From Straminergon stramineum (lineage: Eukaryota; Streptophyta; Bryopsida; Hypnales; Calliergonaceae): a stretch of 64,000 nt of DNA. This document shows, piece after piece, positions 50,170 through 59,830 of this stretch (position 1 is the first letter of the stretch; the number at the start of each line of letters is the position of its first letter). Position numbers and translations under genes: made by a program. Location: positions 6,699,350-6,763,349 of the forward strand of contig OY987271.1 in assembly GCA_963920665.1 (NCBI GenBank), in the 5' to 3' direction. The notes beneath the pieces are model-generated. The model had not been told where the DNA came from and did no database searches. It was given only the letters and a program-made list of their open reading frames with translations.

Positions 50170-50880
50170 GGAGATTTGGAAAAGCCCTTCTTCCTAACAT
50201 TTTATTTCTTCTTCATCCATCCATGTGGTCATGTAAAATTCAACGTAACCATTTCCTACTTTAATTTTTGGAGGGAGTACATTTGGAGGAGACCTTTCCT
50301 TGTGGGGAGAAACAATGTACAAATAAAATACTGAAACTGTGGGATGCATCAAGAGAAATCTTTTTATCTACATCAAAAGTGGTTTTAAAAAATGAAGACT
50401 TAGGAAAGCTCTTCTCCTTGACATTTTCTTTTTCCGCATGCTCATGTAAAATTCAACATGACCATTTCCTATTTTAATTTTTAGAGGGAGTACATTAAAA
50501 GGAGACCTTCTCTTTGGGGGAAATGAATAAATGATGTACAAAAAAAATACTAACACCGTGAGATGCATGAAGAAAAAATCTTTTGATCTCCATAAGAAGT
50601 GGTTTTTAAAAATGGAGACTTGGGGAAGCTCTTCTCCTTCACAATTTTTTTTCTTCGTGCTCATGTAAAATTCAACATGACCATTTCCTATTTTAATTTT
50701 TAGAGGGAGTACATTTGGAGGAGACATTCCCTTTGGGGAGAAACGATGTACAAAAAAAATATTAACACCATGAGATGCATGAAGAAAAAATCTTTTGATC
50801 TACATAGGAAGTGGTTTTTAAAAATAAAGACTTGGGGAAGCCCTTCTCCTCGTCATTTCATTTTCCATCTTCCAACATAG
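50170..50880. repeat. Tandem repeat, four ~220-bp units
   Basis: Units begin near 50170, 50393, 50614 and 50827 (the last is partial) with GAGACTTGGGGAAGCYCTTC variants. Each contains CATGTAAAATTCAACATGACC, TTAATTTTTRGAGGGAGTAC and GATGTACAAA. Non-coding; the 119-codon minus-strand frame is an artefact of the repetition. Confidence 0.8.
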
Positions 50881-51153
50881 GAATTTCAATAGAGTCCTCC
50901 TCTTGATACATCAAGGGGATTTAAAACACATTTGAAGGGGTGAATGAATATTGAATTTATTGAAGATAAAAAAGTTCGGAAATGACACCGTCAATGGTTT
51001 ATATCTTACAAGTGCAAGGTTTAGGAGTTCAAACTTTTTTATGACATATAATGAAAAGCAAATCACATGTATTTATCATTTTATCCACCCTAAAAAATAG
51101 AAGTACATTACTTTTGGGGTAGCATACATGGAGAAGGTCCATGGTTTTTCTAT

Positions 51154-51203
51154 AGGATTTAGGGTATAGGGTATAGGGTTTAGGGTTAGGGTTTAGGGTT
51201 TGG
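51154..51203 (+). repeat. Interstitial telomere-like tract
   Basis: Contains GGATTTAGGG, GTATAGGG, GTATAGGG and then TTTAGGG/TTAGGG/TTTAGGG/TTTAGGG in tandem. TTTAGGG is the plant-type telomere repeat. The tract is short (about seven units) and internal. Confidence 0.7.
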
Positions 51204-51409
51204 AAAACCCTCTTCAATTTATCTAATTAGTCTTACTATAATTCTATATTTATAGACTGATTTTGTAGTATTAACTAGCTACCAACATTGAAGGACAGGT
51301 CAGTTGTAGTCCATGAAAGATGCAATTAATTCTGACTTCATTAGTGTTGGAGATGGCTCACATCTTCTGCTACATTGGTTTCAGGATTGGTGTGAGTTTA
51401 AGATAGAGG

Positions 51410-52290
51410 CGATTGCTGGTGGGGGGCAAGTTCAAGTCCTAGGCGACCGTGGGTAGGCGCTTGGTCTTCTGGCTTGGTGTTGTTGAGTCCAATTCGGTAG
51501 AATGGGGCGACTACGGGTGGGGGGCGAGTTCAGGTCCTGGGCGATGTGGGTGGGGGCGACTTCAAGTCCTGGTGGTTTCGAGCCCAATTTTGTGGAATGG
51601 GGTGCGACTGCGGGTGGGGGGTGAGTACAAGTCTTGGGCGACCGCGGGTGGAGGCGATTTCAGGTCCTGGTGGTTTCGAGCCCAATTTGGTGGATTGGGG
51701 GCGACCGCAGGTGGGGGGCAAGTTCAGGTCCTGGGCGACTGCGGGTGGGCGCTTGGTCTTCTAGCTTGGTGTTGTTGAGCCCAATTCAGTGGAATGGGGC
51801 GACTGCGGGTGGGGGGCAAGTTCAGGTCCTGGGTGACCGCGGGTGGGGGTTGGATTTTTGGCTTGTTGTTGTTGAGCCCAATTTGGTGGAATGGGGTGCG
51901 ACTGTGGGTGGGGGGCGAGTTCAGGTCCTGGGCGACCGCGGGTGGGGGCGACTTCAGGTTCTGGTGGTTTCGAGCCCAATTTGGTGGATGGAGGGGCGAC
52001 CGCAGCTTGGGGGCGACTTCAAGTCCTGGGCGACCGCGGGTGGGGGCGCGGTCTTCTGTTTTGGTAGTTTCTAGCCTAATTTGGTGGAGGGGGGGGGTGA
52101 CCGTGGGTGGGGGACGAGTTCAAGTCCTTGGCGACCGCGGGTGGGGGCGACTTCAGGTCCTGGTGGTTTCGAGCCCAATTTCGTGGATTGGGGGGCGACC
52201 ACGGGTGGGGGCGCGGTCTTTTGTTTTGGTGGTTTCGAGCCTAATTTGGTGGATGGGGGGGGGGCAACCGCGGGTGGGGGCGTGCCTTCC
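51410..52290 (+). repeat. Large GC-rich composite minisatellite (880 bp)
   Basis: GGGCGACYGCGGGTGGGGGC cores alternate with GAGTTCAGGTCCTGGGCGAC and TGGTGGTTTCGAGCCCAATT segments, making higher-order units of roughly 65-110 bp. It is the longest array in the window. Every open frame across it (51449-52333 on both strands) reflects the repeat. No gene immediately downstream in the matching orientation was recognised other than copy B, about 1.9 kb to the left. Confidence 0.85.
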
Positions 52291-52374
52291 AATCCAAAGA
52301 AGTTTTAATAAGTATAACGAGTTCAACTTTTAACATCCAAGAACAAGTCACTTCATTAGGACCTTGGGGTCTTC

Positions 52375-52512
52375 AAGGTGTCTTCGGGTGATGCATGGAA
52401 GGTATTGGCTTCCTGGAAGTCATTGTTCTTGTGGAGGTCTCGGGTTCGATCCCCAATGAGATCAATTTGGTTTGGTTCTTGTAGCCAACTGACAAAAAAA
52501 AAAGAAAAAAAG
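52375..52512 (+). mobile_element. Probable tRNA-derived SINE
   Basis: A good Pol III B box (GGGTTCGATCCCC at 52442-52454) is followed after ~40 bases by an A-rich tail (52493-52511). A degenerate A-box-like TTGGCTTCCTGGAAG lies ~35-40 bases upstream of the B box. This is the usual layout of plant SINEs. The target duplication was not identified, and no cloverleaf can be drawn, so it is not a tRNA gene. Confidence 0.45.
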
Positions 52513-53769
52513 ACATCAAGCTAATTCCCTATGGTATGTGGGAGGGAAGGTAATTTGATTCTCAAGGTCTAGGGGATGGTCTATGAGAGTTATAAGAAAT
52601 TAGTATTGAATTTTGGACGGAAATGTATGTGGTGCAACCTTGCACCTCATACATCTCCATTCTAAATTCAATACTGACCGTCTCAACCCTCATAGTACAT
52701 CTCTGAAATTTTGGGAATCAAATGATGTTTCCTGCTCACCTATTGGAGTGACCAAACTTGACGTTTTGTCTCTTTGGAGAGAGATTATTTTTTGTATACA
52801 AAAGTTGAAGTAAACCTTGGATAGCTTTTACAAGAACATATTGAATGTCCTCCATAGAATACTTAGCCAAAGAAATTGTACATTGTATAAGGATTTGCAT
52901 GTGACGGTCCTTCATCTTTAAACGATGGGGTGGCTAATTTTGAGTCCATAAATGATAGAAACTCTCTATATAGGATAGAAGAGCATCTCATCATCTTGTA
53001 AATTTTGTAGTGTAAGAAGGGGTGGTCCTCCTTGGAAAGTTTACTTCCGAAGACCGCATCTATAATTTGTAACTTAACAATTTACAACATCTAAGAAGGA
53101 TGATTTCGAAGGTGTCCCACTTGTCCATTTAGAAATTTCTTGTATCTTGTGGGTGACCAATTTTGAAGGATTGGCATGCAAAAAAAAGAAATGATAGCAT
53201 TCAAACACCCTTGATGGTTTGAACAATGTCTTCATCAAGGATAACAATCTTTTGACTTGATGTGCATATGCTTCATTTGTTGTTCATTTCAATGTGCTCT
53301 GCAACATGTATGTTTGCATTTATGACCTCTTCCACACCAAAAGGGTTTAGGGTTGTGTAAAAAAGCTGAATTCATGTTCACTGTAGAGCAAACTTGAAGA
53401 AATTAGAAAAAGACTTTGGACACTTCTAAAGTAACCTCTATAATATTATTATGCAATGGTCGAATGTACATATTTCAAGTTCTCCCTTTTTGTTTCAATA
53501 GAAGTCAATCATGTCCTATACTTTTATATTTCTGATTCCCTTTTTCTGTTTTGGCCCATTCCTTTTTTTTCTTTGTGAACATTGTAGACATATATTTGGA
53601 ACCATAAAGAAAGAATTCAAAATCTAATTCCACATTCTAGACCATATCATAGTGGTCTTATGATTTTATTTGAAAGCAAGCGAAATAGAAGTGGGAAGTT
53701 GTAATGCCAATGTTTCTACCCCATATGAAGGTTTCTTTTAGCTATTATTTAGGATGGTCCATCTTTTTT
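52513..53769. other. Geneless spacer
   Basis: AT-rich sequence without a recognisable gene; the 66-codon frame at 52613 has no motif. Confidence 0.45.
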
Positions 53770-54015
53770 GGACCCGTGGTCACCCAGGACCAGCGGTCGC
53801 CCCCACACGAACGGTCGCCTCCATCCGCGAGGACCTTTGGAACCCGTAGTCGCCCCCTCCCACGGTCGCCCCAACCTGTAGTCGCCCCTCCCGTGGTCAC
53901 CTCCATACCCGTGGTCGCCTCATACCCGCGGTCGCCCATTTTGCATGCACCAGACCCGCACGCGCCCCAAGGCGACCTTGGGTACTTAAGTGGTCGCCCA
54001 GACCCGCGGTCGCCA
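53770..54015 (+). repeat. GC-rich minisatellite upstream of the kinase-like gene
   Basis: About twelve units of ACCCGYGGTCGCC with short spacers (for example 53860-54012). On the plus strand the unit reads ACCCGCGGTCGCC, i.e. the same orientation relative to its gene as the arrays upstream of the minus-strand genes. It ends ~145 bp before the ATG at 54161. Confidence 0.85.
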
Positions 54016-54160
54016 TTCTTGGTCTTGTGCATTGGCTTTCATCTACCTTGAAGTGGCTGAATGTGTGCTCGTGGGCCAAGGTGATTTTAGTAGGGGAAGT
54101 TTTTGCCCATTTTTCTCTCCAAGTTCAAGTCAAGAACGCCTCGTTTTTCAAAAGAGGACC

Positions 54161-55749
54161 ATGTCTACTTCAAAGGAAGGAAGTAGTACGGGTCAAATAT
54201 TGGTTTGGGATAAGGACCTTGATAATGCTACAACATTTGTTGTAGATATAACTACCAAGGAGGTAATTGGGGGTGCCCAACCATCCAAGACAAAGAAGTC
54301 CAAGACAACACACGATAAGGACCCTACCTATCCTCCAGCACGATATACGACCTATGCACATGAGGCTTGTCTGCAATGGTATGAGGAAAAAAGTGTACAA
54401 TATTTGGAGAGGAAATACTTGAAAAATAAAGAGGCAGGCATCCAATCCTTGAAGGATGAGTTGGAAGACTTTATTACAAGGAAATGCAAGGAATCTTCGG
54501 ACTATGCAAATGTAGATGAAGTGTATTTCAACCAATGGCAAACATGGATTGGTAATTGCCTACAAACTGGTATATTCAACACCAAGAAGTTGATGCTTGA
54601 GTTGCAACCTATAGTGCCTGGATTTGGAGAAACGGATAGGGCTCAGGAGTTCCGTGAGAAGATGGATTGGTGGCAAATTGCAGCAAAAAGATTGTCAAGG
54701 TCTGAAGCTAGGGGTATGGGGTGGTAGACAAATGCATTGAAGGCTGCATTTACAAGAGATAGTGGTTCATGTATCATGTGGGTCTACTCAGAGGCCAAGG
54801 TGGTCCCACTTATTGGATTCGACCGTCAAGGAGGATATGCAAAGGTGCGCAAGGTATGCATTGAAGGGATGTCCACGATCCCAGCGCATGTACATTTTGC
54901 GGGGAAATTGTCAAAGCAAAGGAATAAATGTGATGTGAGGGTGGAATAGTCAGTGGAGGCTTTGGTATGCCCGTTGAATCATCTGGCCATTATTAAATTC
55001 CTCGCTGTCCATGACCAAACAATGGAAGCATACACTTTGTGGTGGAATGGTGGTAATTTCAAAGAGTTGCTTCATTTGAATGAGAAGGTGGTGCCGCATG
55101 CGGAATGGCATGAAATCAAGTTGGTCAAGCAACTTATGGGCCAACAACAAAAAGAAATTAGCCTCTTTCGAAGACACAAGGCGAAGTTGGCGTGGGCCTT
55201 GGTTTATGTGACAAGTCTCGTGTACAATGCAGGGGTGCTGCACAATGACTTGTCACTTGTGAATATATTGTTGCATTATCCCCCCTTTTGGGACGAAGAG
55301 ATCAACATTGGATTTGTGATTGGGGAATTGCAAGTTGTATTCAAGAAGGAGCTCCCTCGCATTTTGGATATGAAAAACAAGAAAAACTTGATGCTGAGAG
55401 GATGGACCATTGGTGGGCAACTCTAAAGTTGTTCTATTTGTTTGGGCCAGAGGGTTCAGATACGAGTCTAGATGTGATGAAAGCGACCTACAAATATTCG
55501 GTGAAGTTCAACTCTTATTCGATCGGAAAGTTGACCCAACGCATGAACATAGAACACATGGTTGAATACAACAAGGACTTATTTAGAAATTATAAGTCAT
55601 CAAGGTACTTTGCCATGAAGTTACGTGAACTAGGTGATCCTAATGTTAACAAAAGACCAACATGTGCGCAAGTGGTGGACCTCCTCATGGGTAAACCATG
55701 GTTCATGAAACCACCTGAATTCATCTTTTGGGACTCTGTCCTCTCATAG
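54161..55749 (+). pseudogene. Protein-kinase-like gene, two in-frame stops and one frameshift
   Basis: One frame from ATG 54161 carries stops at 54725 (TAG) and 54947 (TAG); a one-base deletion near 55311 moves the rest to the next frame, ending at 55749. The N-terminal ~185 residues are unrecognised. Then come kinase landmarks: glycine loop IGFDRQGGYAKV (near 54815), a HFAGKL segment placing the ATP lysine, and catalytic loop LHNDLSLVNILL (HRD as HND, Asp and Asn kept; 55241-55275). After the frame change come ICDWGIAS (DFG as DWG, 55312-55335) and NKRPTCAQVVDLL (subdomain XI Arg). Substrate and role are unknown. HND with DWG suggests a divergent kinase or a captured host kinase. The breaks make this copy non-functional as written, unless the sequence has errors. 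Confidence 0.7.
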
Positions 55750-56019
55750 GATTTGATGTAATAGTTTTCTAGCGGGAATAGTAATGTTGGCCACCTTTTG
55801 TTCATCTCATTTTGGAAAAGGAATGCAAGTGTATAAACTATTTTTAATGTGAAGTGCATGTTTGGACCGAAAATATTGAGTATTGTACATACACATCACC
55901 TATTTGCATGCATTTGGGTTTGAATATGAATTCTTTGCATGGTTCATTTGGGGGTAAATCAATCTAATTGTTAAGGCAATCTAATTTCACTATTCAGTGA
56001 AGGTATGTGCCGACGCGGT
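55750..56019. other. Spacer between kinase-like gene and next array
   Basis: AT-rich; nothing recognised. Confidence 0.4.
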
Positions 56020-56410
56020 CAGGGGTTTGGGACCCACGGTCGCCCCAGACCCGCACGCGCCCCTAGTTGCAGTTGCACTAGACCCGCATGCGCCCCTAGT
56101 TTGGGTTACCCTCAACCGCGGTCGCGCCAGACTCGCGGTCGCCCAGACCCGCGGTTGCGCTAGACCCGCGGTCGCCCAGACCCGCATGCGCCCCCAATTT
56201 GGGTTCCCCTCACCCGCGGTCACACCAGACCCATGGTCGCACCACCGTACCCATAGTCGCCCCACCGTATCCGCAATCACCCCCAGACCCGTAGTCGCCA
56301 TCACCCACGGTCGCTGGCGGTGGTCATGGACCCACGGTCGCCTTCCTGACCCGCACGCGCCCCCCCCCATTGGACCCGCACGCGCCCCATCCAGAGCTGC
56401 GCTCACCCTG
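56020..56410 (+). repeat. GC-rich minisatellite upstream of copy C
   Basis: Units ACCCGCGGTCGCCCAG, ACCCGCACGCGCCCC and ACCCGTAGTCGCC repeat roughly every 20-30 bases, about sixteen times. Same orientation relative to the plus-strand gene that starts at 56753. Confidence 0.85.
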
Positions 56411-56752
56411 AGGCGACTACAAGTACAAAATCAGACCCTGAACCTGCAGTCTTCCATCTTTCCCTTTTGCGCCTTGTCTTTTATCCACCTAGAAGTGGCC
56501 AATTGCAAGCTTGAGAGGGGAGGTGGGTGTTGTGAGGAGGATATTCTATCTCTCCTCATGTCACTTTCATCCATTGATTGTAAATCATACCGAATTGTTT
56601 GAAACTTGATTGTAATTGTAAATGTTCATGTTGATGTATTTGTAAATGTGAATTACCACGAGGTAATAGATTTAAGTTTGGACAACCGCGGTTTTAGGCT
56701 TGGTATATTTGGCATAGTATCCGAGTAGAATTGATCGTATAGATTGAGCACT

Positions 56753-58216
56753 ATGGAGAATGAGCCCCCACCATTGACGCTTGCCACAATCAAACGCCTT
56801 ACACGACAAGAGATGAAGCTCATCCGCGACAAGGGTCGGAAACGGTCCGGTAAAATTCACAAGAAGCATGTGGCCATTTTGATCCATCCAAAGATTAAGG
56901 CATTTAAAGGTTGGAGAAATGAACCTGAGCCTTGGAGTTACAAAACCGTTTGCAAATACGTGGATTGGTGCCACATCAGCAAATTATTTCCCTTGTGTCA
57001 GCACAAAGAACATCTAAAGCAAAACAAAGTAAATTTTGCATACTCAAAGGATGAGGGCTTCATACTTAGATGCTGTGAGGTGTGAAAGCACTTGTATTTG
57101 GAGGACTCAACTTATCGAAACAACAATTTCTATTTCTTTCTAGTGAGAATGGTGTATGCTGAATATGTGTTGAAGAAGGAGGTGGATTGGTCAACATTGA
57201 AGGAGGTCCCTATTGCAATCATTCCGGAGACTACAAAAATTTTACCACGAGATGAACCTATGGATGTAAAGAAGATGTTATCCAAGGTGAAGCGTGGGAA
57301 GTCATTTGTTTGCGATGAAAGCGTGGTTTGGTCAGAGACTTCTAGCTCTGATCAACACACCCATGAATATGATGGACATTCTTTCCACAGCGATGAGGAG
57401 GAGGTTGCCATACAAGAATCTAGGCTGGTTGTGGATGTGGGAGTCGACCAAAGTGGACAATCAGCTCAAGAGCCCATTATAGTACAAGATACGGATGAAG
57501 AAGGCATGGATGATGGGGTGGCTAGGAAAGTGGACCCCATTTTGCACGAGGGTGACGGGAGTGGGGGAGGAAGCGATTCAAAAAATGAAGAGGCAATGTT
57601 GCTTGCCAAAATAGAAAGTGCAAAATTAGCATTGCGTGCAAAGAACGAGCAATTGAAAACTTTGAAGGAGCAAGAAATGAATCCCACTTTCGTAGAAGTG
57701 TTGAAGCAATGGTTGAAGGCCATAATGAACATCATCGAAGAGAATGACAAGGGCTTCCATTCCTTCAAAAGAAATCGTGATTTTTATTTGAAGGAAATGA
57801 AGAGTGGGAAGGTGCATAAAATGGACCATTATTTGATATGGGAATCAAAACTCGAAACCCTTGTCCGCAAACGTCAGTAGGCACAGAATGAAAGGCAAAG
57901 CCTAGAACTTCAAATAATGGAGAAGAAGAAAGAATATTACGAGGCCGCCGTCCAGCACATTCCAAAAGTAGAGCTTTTGGCTTCTTCCTCAACATATGGT
58001 AGTGTTGCTAGAGAAGTAGCATCACTTGAGAAGTTGGTGAAGTTCCATGAGCAAAGATTACCATTGATGGTATCAGAGTTGGAAGCTTTGAGAGCAGAAA
58101 GTCGTTTTTTTTCAGATTGGTATAAGTGGAATAGAGCTAGCATAGGGAAGTTTGATGCAGAATTACAACAAATGGGTCCGGAGCCCATTTTGAAGGACTA
58201 CCTCAACACAAAATAA
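56753..58216 (+). pseudogene. DWCHI-family protein, copy C, two in-frame stops
   Basis: A 488-codon frame from ATG 56753 to 58216 is interrupted by TGA at 57083 and TAG at 57878, with no frameshift. The N-terminus (MENEPPPLTLATIKRL) leads into a basic stretch (RDKGRKRSGKIHKK), AFKGW, EPEPW, VDWCHISKLFP, QH, NKVNFAY, RCCEV and KEVDWSTLK, colinear with copies A and B. The middle is acidic (residues ~170-270), then coiled-coil (AKIESAKLALRAKNEQLKTL, and again after 57900). There is no RING finger. At the TGA site copy A has TCG (Ser) and copy B has TAC (Tyr), so this stop is not a simple Gln change. The array upstream ends ~340 bp before the ATG. Confidence 0.65.
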
Positions 58217-58530
58217 AATACCTAGGAATACAATGAGTATAAATACTTTCACCACGATTATTTTGTATTTTGCCTATCGTGGTGTTATAAAGAAATGCAA
58301 TGTTTTGAGATAAAACAATGTATATGGTGTCTTGAAGCAATGTGTGTACTAGAATAGTTAAATTGGTGTGGGCACACTAGTGGTGTGCATGGAAGGGAGA
58401 AAATGCCACACCATTTTTGGATCTTACAACTTTTCTATATGGATGAATATGTCTTTCTCATGTTTTGGGAGAAGGTGATGGTATGATGAATGGAATGGGA
58501 TTCTTGCACATAATTACAATCGAATAGGAA

Positions 58531-58892
58531 CATGGTTGTTCGGCCGAACAACTCGACAACATGACGAACACGACGTCCAACACGTCTAGTAGACCCCCTT
58601 GTCCGTTTAATAAAGTCAACTTTAAGGTTGACTTTCAAATAAAACACTTTCTATTTCCAATCTTGACATATTTGAGTTTCATTTTATTGAAGTGTCTCAA
58701 TTTAATAATCACTTATTCCATTCTTAATTATGGATCATAAATAAAATGAGATTTCAAATTATCTCTGCTGTTAGGATAAGGCTTTATTTGTCAAAATTGT
58801 CATGTATACATGACACTCGTCTTGTACAACACGTGACATCAAATGAACAACTCGACACCCAACCCAAAAATGTGTTTGACAAAACAACCTTC
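58531..58892 (-). mobile_element. hAT-like MITE, 362 bp, nested in the 21-kb region
   Basis: The flanking 8-mer AATAGGAA is duplicated (58523-58530 and 58893-58900). It is the reverse-orientation homologue of the MITE at 40783. It begins CATGGTTGTTC and ends AAAACAACCTTC, with the internal near-palindrome AAAGTCAACTTTAAGG at ~58612. No coding capacity. Confidence 0.85.
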
Positions 58893-58900
58893 AATAGGAA

Positions 58901-59830
58901 CATGGGATTGATGGAAAGTTCTTGATTCTTGATCGTAAAAGTTGACATAGTATTTTGTGAGAATGTCCTCGTGAAATCTACAATACAACTTGTATTTATG
59001 ATTTTCATATGAATAGTGGAGAATGAAAAACTAATTATGCCCAAAATACCATACTAATCGAGGAAATTTATTAGGCTAATTTGTCTTAGGTGATTTGCTT
59101 CATTGTTCCTCCTTGTATATAGGATTTTTTAGAATTCTAGCTTTAGCGTAATTTGAAGAAAATTACAATGGATATTGAGGAATTAAGTAGGTTTTATATG
59201 TAAGTTGGCCTACTCATGTTTTTTATGAATCAAAATTTTGACCTCCAAGGACAGGGTGAACCATTTGAAGGTATGGTAATGTGAAGTCAACAAGTCAACA
59301 TCCACGAAAAGGGGCATATTGTGTTTGAACCCCTTTTATTCCTTCTTTGGCCAAGTATCTTGAAAGCTTAGAGGAAAAGCTTCCTATAATTAGAACCTCA
59401 CGATTTTAAAGAATATGAAAGGAAATATCCAATTGGACAATGATGCTCCACTCTAGTGAGTAGTGACCTAGTTTTCTTCTCAATGCAAGTGAAATTAATT
59501 TGAAAAGTTAAACTTTAAGAGCTTTGTTGATTTGATTCATACAAACTATTTTGGGAAGAACTGAAAAAGATCATTCTCGATATGATTTCAGAAATTGGTG
59601 CTTTGGTAGAGAGGAAAAAAAGGTAGTATTAAATAAAAATCAATGCCATATGGAATTGCCGTACATAGGTATGCTAGGAAGTCGTAGAAGTGGAATGAAA
59701 GAAGCAAACCCTAAACCACTCCATCATACTTGCCAAAACAACTAGAAACATAGTGTAACTAAAACCTAGCCCTTACTTCTCATCTATTATGATGGGAAGT
59801 AAAGCTAAATTGCATGATTCCTACGAATGT
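58901..59830. other. AT-rich geneless spacer
   Basis: No recognised gene; the 64-codon frame at 59551 lacks motifs. Confidence 0.45.

Noticed and set aside
50170..50880. CRISPR-like array
   Set aside because: The ~220-bp units are plain tandem duplications without short direct repeats separated by unique spacers, and the context is eukaryotic.
51449..52333. Several overlapping Gly/Trp/Arg-rich open frames
   Set aside because: They are periodic translations of the GC-rich minisatellite; several frames on both strands are open at once and none has a domain.
52430..52460. tRNA gene suggested by GGGTTCGATCC
   Set aside because: No acceptor stem, D-arm or anticodon arm can be paired upstream, and an A-rich tail follows, so a SINE is the better reading.
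43198..58216. Idea that in-frame TAA, TAG and TGA are recoded or repaired by U-to-C RNA editing
   Set aside because: Such editing is established for organelle transcripts of some early land plants, not nuclear transposons, and the methionine synthase gene here uses stops normally. Decay is simpler; the idea is kept only as something cDNA could test.
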